Origin: Phytopythium helicoides
Taxonomy: Eukaryota > Oomycota > Peronosporomycetes > Pythiales > Pythiaceae
DNA length: 64,000 nt
Direction: 5' to 3'
Assembly: GCA_024867545.1 (NCBI GenBank)
Contig: JANFNE010000046.1
Coordinates: forward strand, 310,001-374,000
The notes under the pieces were generated by a model, which was not told where the DNA came from, did no database searches, and saw nothing but the letters and a program-made list of their open reading frames with translations. Of this stretch, positions 42,489 to 53,426 are shown in pieces (the stretch's first letter is position 1; the number at the start of each line of letters is the position of its first letter). Both the position numbers and the translations under genes were made by a program.

Positions 42489-45400
42489 TCAGTCGTCCCA
42501 GTCGTCATCGCTGTCATCAGCGGCAGTAGTAGTGGCTCCGTTGGGTCGACGTAACTGATGCAGCGATGGCTGAGCAGCTAGAGCCTGTATCCAGCAGGAA
42601 TTAGCATCTCACCAATTCTTTCGCAGTTTACCCAACACAGGACGTACATTCAGGCGCTCGAATCGTTCGGCCTTGGCTCGCGCTTCCTCTTCTTCTCGCC
42701 GCAGCCTCGCTTGGAATTCGAGGGTTTTGGGTCTGTATCCTCCCACAGCCTCGGCTGGCTTCTCCGACAAAGGTGTCATTCCTGTGATCGTGATTCAAGA
42801 TAGATAAGTATTGGGATGATTTTGAAAACCGCAAGCGAACAACTTACCCTCAGGACAGAGCGAATCGTAGACCAGCGGCGGTACTTCCTTCCCAGCGAAC
42901 CACTCATCCGAAGTCATCAGTGGCTCATAATCACGTCGCATGGGTGAAAATACGTCGTCCTGGAAAAATTCGCGTAGCTTCTCCGCTCTAGGCAGGGAAA
43001 AGCTGACTTGCTGGACACTAGCGGGCGTCAGCACCAACAGCCTTGACAGCTCGACATTGCGAACATCACACATGCGCTTGGGTAACAGCGCGGCCCCAGC
43101 AATTGCTACCGACGAGTCTGGCAGCGCGAATGGCAAGTTGGCATGAGCAGTAGCCGTTTCAGGGTGCAGCTCAAAGCTCCACACATGGCGACTTCCAACT
43201 CCAGAGAGCAGCAGGAGGCGAGAACTTGCGTCGTACAGCGGGTAACACGTGGTCCCGCTCGTTGGGTCGACGCCTGTCACGGTTGTAGGAGCAGCCAAGG
43301 GCTCAAGCAGGTTACGCGCATCCCACATACTCAGCTGCGTGTCGCCGCGGGCACTGGTACCAACTGTCAGCAATTCATGCGGTTGGTTGAGCCATGTGAC
43401 ATATTGGGGTCGCGCGCCTTCGAAACCGCAGGCCATGGCAGCCATAGCCACTGCGCGTGGATCAAATACACGCACAACGCGGTCACGGCTAGTGGTGGCC
43501 ACGAGTGCACCATCCACACTAAACGCTGCGTTCCATGCAGCATCATCCAACTTCTCAGCGATGCACGACCGCTCCTGACCAACCTCAACATCCCAGAAGC
43601 GCAAAGATCGGTCTCCCCCAGTTGTCAGCAAAACGTTTGCAGCCGTCGGGTGGAAAGTCAGTGTTCGCACGCCGTGACTTGCCGTCGCAGGCACCAGCGA
43701 CGCGAGTGGGTCCCCCGCAACGTTGTCTCCATCGCCACCATTTGAGCGCCGAACGGACCAGAGCTGAACAGTATCGTCTGCAGATCCAGTCGCAAGAAGT
43801 GATGCGTCAAAGGGGCTAAATGCAAGCGTTGTCACCTCGGCACGCTGCGTATTGAGTACGCTCGTCGCTGTCGGTGATGTGGACGCTCGTCCAGACGCGT
43901 CCAACGGCTGCACGAGAACGGGACCACCCGGCCCAGAGATTGGAGCAGCCCAATAGGACCCATTCGCAGCGACCACAGGCAACGATGCCGCGCGCTCAAG
44001 TCGTTTGTCTCCCAGATGAAACACCGCGTCGCGGCCAGCGGCAGCACCGCGAATGTACTTGAGCTTATGACCGTAGCGCGCACCAAGTCGCTGGGCTTTC
44101 TCTGACAACTCGGTTAGATCTTCTGACGAAGTAGATTCGTCAGACGACGGTGTAGGGACATCGGAAGGAGGTGTCACCCATTTGATGGGCGATGGCCCGC
44201 TGTGCACGACCGTAGGAGCTGCAGCTGGGGCCTCATTCCACTTTGTCCCGCCGGATCGCCAGCCGTCTGAAGCGCTCCGGCCGGACGTAGTTGATGGCGC
44301 CGAGGTGGATGCTGTCATTGGCGCGTTCCAGCCCGAGGCACCCCATGCACCCGTCGTCGGAGCAGCTGGGGGTGCTGAAGACGCTGGCGCAGGAGTTGCA
44401 GATTGAAGCGATGGCGCCGTAGCAGGGGTTCCCCACGTCGAGGAAGTCGCAGCCCACGCCCCATTTGGTCGTCCAAATACACTCGATGCTGCGGTGTCCG
44501 GCTCATTTGTGGTGCTACTGGATGCAACTCCATCACTAGCCTTGACTGGGGTCAATAGGGGCAATGCATTCTGTCCGCTCGTCCAGTCAGCAGCAGTCAA
44601 CGCTGCCGTATCTGCACGGGTATCAGGAAACAGATCACGCTGAAACTCGCGAGCCGCGTCTTTGCGGGGCACACGATAGCTCATCACGTCACATGTTCCG
44701 CCGATGCTCGTTGCGCTCAGACTCAAAACCCGCGCGACCTCGCACTCTCGAGTGTTAAGCGCCGTCTTGGGTACCAACGTAGCTGAAAGCGTTGCATTCG
44801 ATAGCGCCGTGCGGTCCAGTGTGTGAACGAACGGAGCTCGAGACACATCGACTTCAAAGCATCGCGCAGTGCGCTCTCCACGACCCAAGACGAAGAGAAG
44901 GTGTGTATCTGGATCGTAGAGTGGCAGCAGCGCGCCAACACCGGCTGCATCCAGCAGTCGCTCACGGTGCACTGCGCGATCCAGACGTCGCATGTCCCAC
45001 AGCTTAAGCTCGCGCTCCTGCACGCGATTAGAGCCCGTGGTGACGAAGTGGTCGAGCGACCCGCACCACGTGGCGCTCACCGGTCGATGGCCATTCTCAT
45101 GGACAGTCGATGCCGAATCTGCGGAAGCAAGTGAGTTCGCAACGCGCGGGTCAACAATGTGGACGAGTGAACCGGTGGCGGGCACGGATGCAGCCACCAG
45201 CGCCGCACTGCCGTCATAGTTCCAGCACGCAGCGCTCACGAGCGCGTCGCCGCCGCCGTCGACCGTGAACGCCACACGCTCGGCGTTCAGATCCAGCACG
45301 CTCAGTCTGTCGCGGTCGAACACGGCCACCACGTCTGCGGCCGACGGGTGCGGGCGGATGCCGGCGATGGGGAAGCGTCCGCTGGATCCGTCGACGGCGA

Positions 45401-45900
45401 TGGCAGCAGCTGGCGCCACCAAGTCTGCGTCCATCTCGCCCTCCGGCAGCCTCCACAGCTTGACGACAGCCTCGTCCCCGCCCGCCGTTGCCAGGACGTC
45501 GCTGTCGAACGGCAGGAACTCGAGCGCCGACACGCGCGACGCGTGCGCGCGCACCAGCGGCGGCTGCAGACACGCACGTGAGCTGCTGGCAGCGGCGGCG
45601 ACTCATAGCGGGGCGACGCACCGTGGTGGCGGGCTCGCGGCCCGTGGCGGCCAGCGACTTGACGCGCACGGCGCCGCCCGCGTCCAGCTGGTGCGCGAAC
45701 GCCAGGCGCGCGGTCGACGCCGCCACGAGCTGCGGCTGCGCGGCTGGCCCCGCGTCGGCGGCCGCGGGCAGCTGCTCATAGCCGGCGCGCGGCGAGGCCT
45801 CGATGTTGCGGAACTTGCTGCGGAGCGGGCGTTAGAGGGGGAGCGGCGAGGGCGGCGGGGGCGAGACGTGCCTGACGTGGAGCTGGAAGCGCGGCGCCAT
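42489..45900 (-). CDS. CORO7: Coronin-7 (POD1-type double-propeller coronin)
   Basis: Exons 45872..45900, 45622..45817, 42848..45563, 42648..42781 and 42489..42584 give 1056 aa. The start (HVSKFRNIEASPR) is the coronin signature. Two WD40 propellers follow: residues about 60-390 (SRVSALEFLPFDSDVLATAG, ELKLWDMRRLD) and about 530-920 (VTTLAFSPFDASLLATGSAD, LRFWDVEVGQE, QLSMWDARNL). A Ser/Thr/Pro/Ala linker separates them. The tail PKTLEFQARLRREEEEAR ends in DDSDDDWDD, the acidic Trp-containing end typical of coronin-7/POD1. The protein acts in Golgi export and actin regulation. The first intron appears to be GC-AG (GTCAG|gcacgt). The GT alternative breaks the conserved VSKFRN. Confidence 0.9.
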
Positions 45901-46171
45901 GGCGGGAGCGGAGAAGCGAGATGATGCCACTTCAAATCCCGTCGGACCCGGAGGCGACTCGATCGGGGCCCGATCGCGTATGGGGATTTGTATGCGGGAC
46001 AGAGCTCCTCGATCCGATCGAGCCCGGAGGCAGCTTCGACGCACCATGCAGACCGGCAGCGAGGCTGGCTGGAGCGCCAGGCGCTTTTGGACTTGCGAGA
46101 GCACCTCGGACGCCACGCCAGTGGGGACGCTGGTTCGTTCTTTACAAGATGAATTGAAGAACATGCTGTCG

Positions 46172-46878
46172 TCATTTGGCGCCGTCCTCGCTGTCACTGC
46201 TGCTCGAATAGCCTAGCAGCAGCGCAGGCGCCGCCTTCTCTACCTCCTTGGCCTGTGCCGCGGAGCCCTTGTCTTGAGCTTGAGTTGTACTGTCGCCTTT
46301 GACTAGTGGTGCGTTCTTCTCCGCCTTGGCGTCCTCCTTCCTGGCCTTCTTCTTGCTGCTGCTAGAGTCCACCGCCAGCCGCTTCTTGGGCTTGACCGCA
46401 ACCACAGAGACCGCTTTGGCTACCGCGCCAGCCTGCTTCCTGACCACCTCCGCACTCACAGAGACGCTAGCAGCATGCTGCTTCTGCGCCTGCAGCTTGA
46501 GCGCGTTGGACCGGAACCTGCGCAGCTCTGTCGGCGCAACCGCCCCGTCAGCGCCGTTCCCCGTCACCAGCAGCCCTCATCCACGCCCGCACCCTCGGCC
46601 TGCCGCTGCCTCTCGCGCTCTGCCTCCTCGTCCTCCAGCCGGCGCTGCTCCATCAGGTACAGGCGGTCGCTGGCGTCGAAGAACCCGCGGCCCTGCCACG
46701 CCGCGCCGCCGCCGTCCTGCATCTCGTCCAGCAGCTCGCGCCCCGCCGCCGTCGACGTGTCGGCGCTCGAGCCCGCCATCACCTTGAACTCCACGCGCTT
46801 CGACTCGCTACCCGCCGCCTCGCGCGCGCGCCGCGCCGCCGCGTCCTCGTTCGCCGGATGCCACGCGGGCACGTCCAT
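46172..46878 (-). CDS. Lysine-rich nuclear-type protein, family unresolved
   Basis: Exons 46593..46878 and 46172..46527 give 213 aa. The N-terminal half contains VEFKVMAGSSADTSTAAG, then GFFDASDRLYLMEQRRLEDE, leading into a long charged helix across the intron (AEELRRFRSNALKLQAQKQ). The second half has Lys-rich, nuclear-localisation-like stretches (KPKKRLAVDSSSSKKKARK) and ends LLLGYSSSSDSEDGAK. The GYSSSSDSE ending recurs in several nuclear and splicing-associated proteins such as NIP30/FAM192A, but the core does not match that family convincingly. The gene start is 149 nt from the S33 peptidase stop, on the same strand. Confidence 0.6.
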
Positions 46879-47027
46879 TATTGTTCGGCTCTGGAAGTGG
46901 CGGCCACCGCTATTGTGCTACGCATTTTCGACCAATCAAACGATCTATTTGTGCATTATCAGCCAATCAACAGGGCCCGTCTACCAAAATCGCTGGGAGG
47001 GTTCAACATGGAGCCGCGCCGCCGCCG

Positions 47028-48983
47028 CTACTCGTCTTCGTACAGGTCGTAGGCGCCGAAGAGCGAAAGCGCGTCCATCTCGTTGCCCTGGAACGAGAGC
47101 GGGAACAGATCGTCCATGCATGAGGTGTCCACGCGGCTCAGCGCGCCGCCCTCGCGCACGTACGACGCCAGGATCCGCGCGCCGCACGTCACGCCGCCGC
47201 TCATCATGGGCGTCGTGAACGTCGTGCAGTGACCCGCGTAGTCGAACTCCACCAGCATGTGCTCGCCCTTCATCATCTTGTACTCGAGCTCGCCGTACAA
47301 CTTGCGCGTCTGCATGTCGAGCCCGCCAGACATGAGCAGCGCCGTCACGCCATCCGGCAGCACGCCCGTCACGTTCCAGAACTCGTCGCGCTCGTACATG
47401 AGCGTATTGGACGGCGGCAGGTGCACCAGCTCCTTGCACGCATCCTCACGACTTCCCGTGAATATGCAATAGTACGGCAGCATCAAGTAGTTGTCGGACG
47501 CCGCCACGCCGTCTTCGTACCAGCTGATGAGCGTCTCCTTGTCGGGCGTCGGCGACTCCCACATCTCTGAGAACACGATCAGGTAGTACAGCATGTCCGA
47601 GTCGTACAGCACCGTGTCCGTGTCGTAGCCGTCAACGTCCTTGCCCTTGATCACCGAGTCGTACGATACAGACTCAGCAAAGTACTCGAGCGACGCCGCG
47701 TCACTCTCAGTGCACCGTGCAGCTCGGTAGATCACCGCGGGAATGTATATCCGGTCGGTCTCGGACATGAGATAGTCGCTGAATGTAGTCCGCAGCAGGT
47801 ACGATGGCCGCGGGTTGAACTTTGCCAACGCGTCCGCGCACGCGTTGGTGCCTGGCGTCTTGGCCGCCTCATCAAGCTCTGCGTACAGGTCTAGTGTGAA
47901 CTGGGTGAGGTTGGTCACGCCCGAGAACTTGCTCTTGCAAAAGTCGTCTTCCATACAGTCGTTCATGAACTTGCTTGCAACCATAGCGACGTCGTGGTCC
48001 CAGTTGGAGAACGTCGAGCGCTCCTCGACGGTCGCGCCGGTCTCGGACACGATGCCGTCAACGATGAAGCCCTTGATGGCGTCCGACGCCACGTGCACAA
48101 GTCGCTCAACGAGGTACGTGCCGTAGCTGAGGCCGTAGACGTACACGTCCGTGTCAGCCATGGCGTTGTCGATGATGGTGCGTAGGTCCATGGCGGCGCT
48201 CGTGATCGAGTAGGCGGCTGTCTGGTTGTCCATTTGAAACCGGAGGTCGTCAATACACGCCGGGATCTCCTCAAATCCAATGTCAGGCCCCGAGGGACTG
48301 CCGAAGGCCATGACTTCGGACGCATCGCACACGAGGCGGCTGCTGCGGCCCGTACCACGGTGGTCCATGGTGTAGATGCTGACCTTACGGTCGAGCTCGT
48401 GGAACATGGTGGTCATGAGACTCTCAATACCGATCGAGGACGCGCCAGGTCCGCCCTGTAGGATCCAGAGCGACTTGGTGTTGCTCTCGGTCTCCTCGAC
48501 GTCGGCCACCACGCGCTTGACGAACACGTCGATGGTCTTGTCGCTCTCGCAGATGCCGTCGTAGCACAGCGGGACGCGGAACTCGCCGCACTCGTACGTG
48601 GGCTCTTCCTTGGCGACCGCGCCCTTGACGTGGTGGCTGCGGCTGCGGCCGTGCTGGGCCTTGCCATGCCAGTCGTTCTGCGCGAACACCCAGTCGAAGG
48701 CCTGCTGCGCGATGGGCAGCGTCACGTCGCTGTCGCCGCGGATCACGCGCGACGACGAGCGCGAGAGCCGGCCCCTGCGCTTGCTCTTGAGCTGCTTGTG
48801 GCCGTCGTCCGTCTCCAGGTAGTACTCGTCGCTATGCGCGTCGTCCTCGGCGCCGATCGGCTCCACCAACGTGTCGGCGCCGCACGAGAACCAGCCGTTG
48901 AGCTGCGCGGTCGGCGACGAGAGCGCGACGTCAGCGGCGGCGCGGGAGGCTGCGAGCGCCGCCAGCAGCAGCGAGCGCTTCAT
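47028..48983 (-). CDS. Secreted alpha/beta-hydrolase peptidase, S33 (prolyl/tripeptidyl aminopeptidase) type
   Basis: This single exon encodes 651 aa. A signal peptide (MKRSLLLAALAASRAAADVA) is followed by a 100-residue charged lead, then the hydrolase core. The oxyanion-hole motif ILQGGPGASS is at 175-183, the DHRGTGRS turn follows at 207-214, and the nucleophile elbow GLSYGTY places Ser286. The acid is probably Asp556 (MSGGLD) and His585 lies in AGHCTTF. GGPG plus GxSYG is characteristic of peptidase family S33, which removes N-terminal residues or tripeptides from peptides. Several cysteines suggest extracellular disulfides. Specificity cannot be told. The basic segment SKRRGRLSRSSSR could be a propeptide cleavage site. 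Confidence 0.82.
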   Translation of the reverse strand: MKRSLLLAALAASRAAADVALSSPTAQLNGWFSCGADTLVEPIGAEDDAHSDEYYLETDDGHKQLKSKRRGRLSRSSSRVIRGDSDVTLPIAQQAFDWVFAQNDWHGKAQHGRSRSHHVKGAVAKEEPTYECGEFRVPLCYDGICESDKTIDVFVKRVVADVEETESNTKSLWILQGGPGASSIGIESLMTTMFHELDRKVSIYTMDHRGTGRSSRLVCDASEVMAFGSPSGPDIGFEEIPACIDDLRFQMDNQTAAYSITSAAMDLRTIIDNAMADTDVYVYGLSYGTYLVERLVHVASDAIKGFIVDGIVSETGATVEERSTFSNWDHDVAMVASKFMNDCMEDDFCKSKFSGVTNLTQFTLDLYAELDEAAKTPGTNACADALAKFNPRPSYLLRTTFSDYLMSETDRIYIPAVIYRAARCTESDAASLEYFAESVSYDSVIKGKDVDGYDTDTVLYDSDMLYYLIVFSEMWESPTPDKETLISWYEDGVAASDNYLMLPYYCIFTGSREDACKELVHLPPSNTLMYERDEFWNVTGVLPDGVTALLMSGGLDMQTRKLYGELEYKMMKGEHMLVEFDYAGHCTTFTTPMMSGGVTCGARILASYVREGGALSRVDTSCMDDLFPLSFQGNEMDALSLFGAYDLYEDE

Positions 48984-49288
48984 GGCGAGGCGGCGGCGCG
49001 GAGGAAGCGGGAATGGCGAGCGGAGGGGGCGGATCTCTGCGTCATGAGGAGCCTGAACCCATCGGTTGATATTTATGCGCTCTCGGAGGGTTTACCCATG
49101 CGGATATCAGGGAGGAGGAGCGGGTTCGGAGGGGTATGCGAGGTGGGAGGGTACAGGTTGAAGGTCGCTGCAACCCAAGTGGGTGTGCGGGATCAAAACT
49201 CACCTGACATGAAATGAACCAAAGCAGCTCGTTACGGACAGATGCAATGCGACGACTTGCTACTAGAGAGTTGCTGGCCTCTCCCCAC

Positions 49289-51004
49289 TCAACTGAGCAG
49301 CGCCGTGCGCTCCGACTCGGTCGATGGGCGGCTGTGTCTGCGAGTCCACAGAGCCAGCAGAGCGCCAGCTACCACGGCAACGACGGCGCCAGCAGCGAAG
49401 AGAGAGACTGTGCGGTGCTTTGGAGAGATGCTGGTCACCTCGACAACTGTGGGAGCCGCGTCCAGGCACTTGGAACGCGCGAGATGCGCGAACCAGTGGG
49501 CGGCCGGGCGAGGAACGCGGCGAAGCTTGTCCAGCGACGGCGTTTGCTCGTCCACGCGGCCGGTTTCGTTCGTGAACTCAACGTAAAACAGTCCAAAACG
49601 AGGCTCGAACGATCCCCACTCGTAGTTATCCAAAAAGGACCAGGCCGTGTAGCCGATAATGGGGATTTTCTCTTGGTCGATCGCGCGGTGCACTTGGTCC
49701 AAGTAGGCTTGGTAGTACCAGAGCTGGTCCATGTTCTCGACTGTTGCGTTCCCGCACCAGCCGTTCTCGGTCAGCAAGATCTCGGCGCTTGGATCGTGCT
49801 TGTGCATCCACTTGATGGTTTTCATGTAGCCCTCGGGGTACCCGGAGAACCACGCACAATTGGGCTGTCCATGGGAGCCGAGACTCGCTGGGCGAGCATC
49901 TTGTGGAATGCGCGTGTCATCGATGCCGAGGTCGCGCTCCCATCCGAGTGGCAGGTGCGAGCAGTTGACGCGAGAATTCACGCTGTCGCAATCTGTCACG
50001 GTCTTAGATGAGTAATGATTGAGCATAAAGAGGTCGTAGGAGCCCCGCAGCAATTGAGCTTGGGCTGGTGTGAACGTCGGCAGTCGATTGCCTGCACGTT
50101 CGCGCATGATGTTCGGATAATCGCCAGAGACAATTGGCGATAGGTACCATCCGAGACCAAACTGCATCTTGCGCTCCGCTGCCGCGACGTCCACCGAGTC
50201 GCTCGGATCCAACGGATACGCAGTGTCAAGGTTCAGCACGATGCTGATCCGGGCGTTCGGATGGACAGAACTTGATGGTTGCGATCGAAGCTGGCGGAAG
50301 CGTGCGACCGTCTCGGCATGGGAAAGCAGCACGTTGTGCGCGGACAGGTAAACGTTAGTGTCCGAGTTGTTCATTCCTGGAGCTCGTCGTCCACTGCCAT
50401 AGCCTTGAGTTGTAAACGACCAGGGCTCGTTGAAAGTCGCCCAGTACGGCACCTTGTCGCCAAACTCGTCAAACATGAGATTGGCAAAGTCGAGAAAGTG
50501 ACCAACAATTTCAGAGTTCAACCACCCAGGAGGAGACAGCTGCGTGTGCAGTTCAGATGGCAGGTCCCAGTGATACAGCGTGACCACAGGCGATAGCCCG
50601 TTGGCGAGTAGCTCATCGAGCAAAGACCGATAAAAGGCAATCCCCGTCGGATTCGGAACCATGCGCCGAGACAATGGGTCCCAGCGCATGACTCGCGACC
50701 ACGAAATAGAGAACCGGAACGCGTTGAGCCCCATATCTGCCATCAACCCCACGTCATGCTTGTACCGGTGGTAAAAGTCGTCCGCCACGTTCGCGCACTC
50801 GTAGACTGGTGCGCGCTCACGGCAGTAATCATCGCAGATGCTGGGTCCTCGACCGCCGTCCTGCCATCCGCCCTCGACCTGGTACGCTGCTGTCGCTGTG
50901 CCAAACAGGAAGGAGTCGGGAAAGCACTTTGATGGCTGAGCAACTGGTTCTGCTGACGCCGCAACGACCATCCACGCAAAGAGCACTGCTGAGCAGAGGA
51001 GCAT
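49289..51004 (-). CDS. GH1 beta-glucosidase-type membrane protein A
   Basis: The gene encodes 571 aa from the ATG at 51004, chosen because it starts the signal peptide MLLCSAVLFAWMVVAASAEP. The frame is open 40 codons upstream. It is a glycoside hydrolase family 1 barrel with YQVEGGW, HWDLP, acid/base Glu193 in TFNEP, MLNHYSS, nucleophile Glu413 in LLTENGW and [12 protein letters not shown]1 enzymes hydrolyse beta-glucosides and similar glycosides with retention. After the barrel a transmembrane helix (VSLFAAGAVVAVVAGALLAL) leaves a short tail ending ESERTALLS, an acidic di-leucine sorting motif (ERTALL). Its 3' third is nearly identical to gene C around FEPRFGL. First of seven tandem paralogs. 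Confidence 0.93.
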   Translation of the reverse strand: MLLCSAVLFAWMVVAASAEPVAQPSKCFPDSFLFGTATAAYQVEGGWQDGGRGPSICDDYCRERAPVYECANVADDFYHRYKHDVGLMADMGLNAFRFSISWSRVMRWDPLSRRMVPNPTGIAFYRSLLDELLANGLSPVVTLYHWDLPSELHTQLSPPGWLNSEIVGHFLDFANLMFDEFGDKVPYWATFNEPWSFTTQGYGSGRRAPGMNNSDTNVYLSAHNVLLSHAETVARFRQLRSQPSSSVHPNARISIVLNLDTAYPLDPSDSVDVAAAERKMQFGLGWYLSPIVSGDYPNIMRERAGNRLPTFTPAQAQLLRGSYDLFMLNHYSSKTVTDCDSVNSRVNCSHLPLGWERDLGIDDTRIPQDARPASLGSHGQPNCAWFSGYPEGYMKTIKWMHKHDPSAEILLTENGWCGNATVENMDQLWYYQAYLDQVHRAIDQEKIPIIGYTAWSFLDNYEWGSFEPRFGLFYVEFTNETGRVDEQTPSLDKLRRVPRPAAHWFAHLARSKCLDAAPTVVEVTSISPKHRTVSLFAAGAVVAVVAGALLALWTRRHSRPSTESERTALLS

Positions 51005-51077
51005 GGCGTCTCGCTCGCTGACAGCAAAAGACCAAATGACGCATCTAGTCGCTGACGCATGCTGAAGTGATGTCCGG

Positions 51078-51090
51078 GCCAAAATTTGGG
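51078..51090 (-). promoter_or_regulatory. GCCAAAATTTGGG motif upstream of GH1-A
   Basis: This 13-nt motif is 74 nt upstream of the GH1-A start and occurs identically 70 nt upstream of GH1-C. Its core CC(A/T)7GG resembles a CArG box with one extra A/T. Confidence 0.45.
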
Positions 51091-51221
51091 GACATCCCAC
51101 GCAGCGCAGATGCTTGCAGCGCATCCCCTACGACCGACATTTGGCAACTTCAACCACGCCCCACTCCAGTCATCTCGTTGCACGCTTGCTCGCATCAAAA
51201 ACTTGCATATATTCGCTGAGC

Positions 51222-53222
51222 TCAAAGCACTGGGGACTGTGTTGCCGCACGGGGATGCGTTGCAACAGGTGACTGCTGTCGAGCCGATACCCACATGCCG
51301 CCAAAATTTGCAGGACTGACAGCAGGGCTGCGAGCCCGACCTCGCGGAAGCAGAGGAGTCACCTCCGTGTCGCCGCTGAAGCTGTCGAGCTGACGAATTG
51401 TCTCTTGTCCAATGACTACCACGAGGATGATACCGATTGCGAACAGAGCGATCACGAACGCCATTGACAGCGGCGCGATTTCTAGGTCATCGAGGCCCAG
51501 ATCATGATCGGGTAGACTGTCGTTTGCCAGTTCTGCATCACTGTCATCATCGTCACCGATAACAGCATCCGCTTCAAGCGTGCTGAGCGTCGATGGGTCG
51601 GAATCCCACCCATCAAGACACCCCGTTGAAGCCACCGAAGCGAACCATTTTGCCGCTGGACGAGGAATCCGTTCAAGGCTGGCATCAATCGGAGTGTCCT
51701 GATCACTTCCACCCTCACCCGTCGATGGAGACGTGAAATTCACGTAGAAGAGTCCAAATCGCGGGAGGTACGAGCCCCACTCATTGTTGTCCATTAGGGA
51801 CCAGACCGTGTAGCCGATGACAGGAATGCCATGCTCCACGATAGCCACGTACACTTGCTCCAAGTAGGCTTGCAAATACCACAGCTGGTCGAGATTCTCA
51901 ACTTGGTCGTTGCCGCACCATCCATTCTCAGTCAGGAGAATATCTGCGCTCGGATCTTGAGCATGGAGCCACTTGATGGTGTCCAGATAGCCTTGAGGAT
52001 AGCCCGTCAACCAGGAACAAATCGGATTGTCGGCGGGAGGAAGTCGAGCGCCAGCCGGCGGGTGGATGTCATCCATTCCTTTGTCAAGTTGATACCCCAA
52101 AGACAGCTCAGAGCAAGCAACGGTTGAAGTGGGCGAGTCGCAGTCTGTCACGATGCGGGAATAGTAGTGGTTCAGCATGAAGAGGTCGTACGAGCCTTTG
52201 ACAGCTGCGGCTTCGTGCCGAGAGAACCGTGGTAGACGGTCTCCAACCCGCTCGCGCATCACTTTCGGGTACTCTCCCGTCACCAGCGGTGTCAAAAACC
52301 AGCCCAGCTCGAACTGCATCTTGCGCTCGGCAGCCGCCACGTCGCGAGCACTCGTAGGGTCTTTCGGGTACCCAAACTCGCCGTTCAAGACGATTCCAAT
52401 GCGTGCATCCTTCCGAATGACAGCGGATTTCTTCCCCGCATTCACGTTGAGTTGAATCCCGTGGCGGTGCTGCTCCAAGTCCTGCTGGTGCCGCATCGAC
52501 CGGAATATCTTGACCGCTCGCGCATGCGAGAGCAACACATGATGGGCAACCGTGTACGTGTTGGTGTCGGACGGCTGCATGTCACCAGGCGCGGCATCAC
52601 ACGACCCGTAGCCGCCGCTGATGAACGTGAGGGGCTCGTTGAAGGTCGCCCAGTACTGCACCTTGTCGCCGAACTCGCGGAAGGCGAGCGTTGCAAAGTC
52701 AGCGAAGTGGTCGACGATGTCGCGGTTGAGCCATCCCTTGGGCCGCAGCTGCGTGTGCAGCGCGTCAGGCAGGTCGAAGTGGTAGAGCGTGGCGACGGGC
52801 GCGAGTCCGTTGGCGAGCAGCTCGTCGATGAGCGCGCGGTAAAAGGCGATGCCCGTGGGCGTGGGGCGCATCCTGCGCTCCCTGTCGTCCCAGTGCATGA
52901 CACGCGACCAGCTGATGGAGAAGCGGAAGGAGGTGAGCCCCGAGGCCTTCATGAGCGCGACGTCGCTCTTGAAGCGGTGGTAGAAGTCGTCGGCCACGTC
53001 GCCGCACGCCACGCCCTCGCGCTCGCGGCAGAACTCGTCCCAGATGCTCGGCGTGCGGCCGCCCTCGTTCCACGCGCCTTCCACCTGGAACGCCGCGGTC
53101 GCCGTGCCCAGCAGGAAGTCGGCGGGGAAGCAGCGCGCGCCGGCGGCCGAGGCGGGCGCCAGCAATAGCAGCAGCAGCAGCGTCAGCGTCAGCAGCGGCG
53201 CCAGCAGCGTCCGCGGCGTCAT
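51222..53222 (-). CDS. GH1 beta-glucosidase-type membrane protein B, extended tail
   Basis: The gene encodes 666 aa from the ATG at 53222, with a strongly hydrophobic signal peptide (LLAPLLTLTLLLLLLLAPAS). Catalytic residues are Glu196 (TFNEP) and Glu432 (LLTENGW). The usual HWDLP is HFDLP. Two features set it apart. An insertion of about 25 residues in the barrel (RHQQDLEQHRHGIQLNVNAG) includes four His. The C-terminus has a very acidic juxtamembrane stretch (GDDDDSDAELANDS) before the membrane helix MAFVIALFAIGIILVVVIG. The tail holds EVTPLL but then runs 39 residues further, ending only 218 nt from the start of gene A. The extra tail overlaps a CCAAAATTTG motif, so it may come from loss of an earlier stop. 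Confidence 0.92.
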   Translation of the reverse strand: MTPRTLLAPLLTLTLLLLLLLAPASAAGARCFPADFLLGTATAAFQVEGAWNEGGRTPSIWDEFCREREGVACGDVADDFYHRFKSDVALMKASGLTSFRFSISWSRVMHWDDRERRMRPTPTGIAFYRALIDELLANGLAPVATLYHFDLPDALHTQLRPKGWLNRDIVDHFADFATLAFREFGDKVQYWATFNEPLTFISGGYGSCDAAPGDMQPSDTNTYTVAHHVLLSHARAVKIFRSMRHQQDLEQHRHGIQLNVNAGKKSAVIRKDARIGIVLNGEFGYPKDPTSARDVAAAERKMQFELGWFLTPLVTGEYPKVMRERVGDRLPRFSRHEAAAVKGSYDLFMLNHYYSRIVTDCDSPTSTVACSELSLGYQLDKGMDDIHPPAGARLPPADNPICSWLTGYPQGYLDTIKWLHAQDPSADILLTENGWCGNDQVENLDQLWYLQAYLEQVYVAIVEHGIPVIGYTVWSLMDNNEWGSYLPRFGLFYVNFTSPSTGEGGSDQDTPIDASLERIPRPAAKWFASVASTGCLDGWDSDPSTLSTLEADAVIGDDDDSDAELANDSLPDHDLGLDDLEIAPLSMAFVIALFAIGIILVVVIGQETIRQLDSFSGDTEVTPLLPRGRARSPAVSPANFGGMWVSARQQSPVATHPRAATQSPVL

Positions 53223-53426
53223 GGTCGGCGGGCGAAGGCGAGTGGCGCGGTGAGAACACTCATCGGGAGAGCGGAAGAAACGTGCCATCAAGTGGGAGCG
53301 GCGGGGGTATGGGCTCCAGTATGGGCCAAGGGACCAGCTGCGAGTGACAGGGCGAGAATGGACAAACCAAGTGGATTGACAGTGGAGTTGAAGTGGTGAT
53401 GCGCATCAACAGCTAAACCTGCACGC

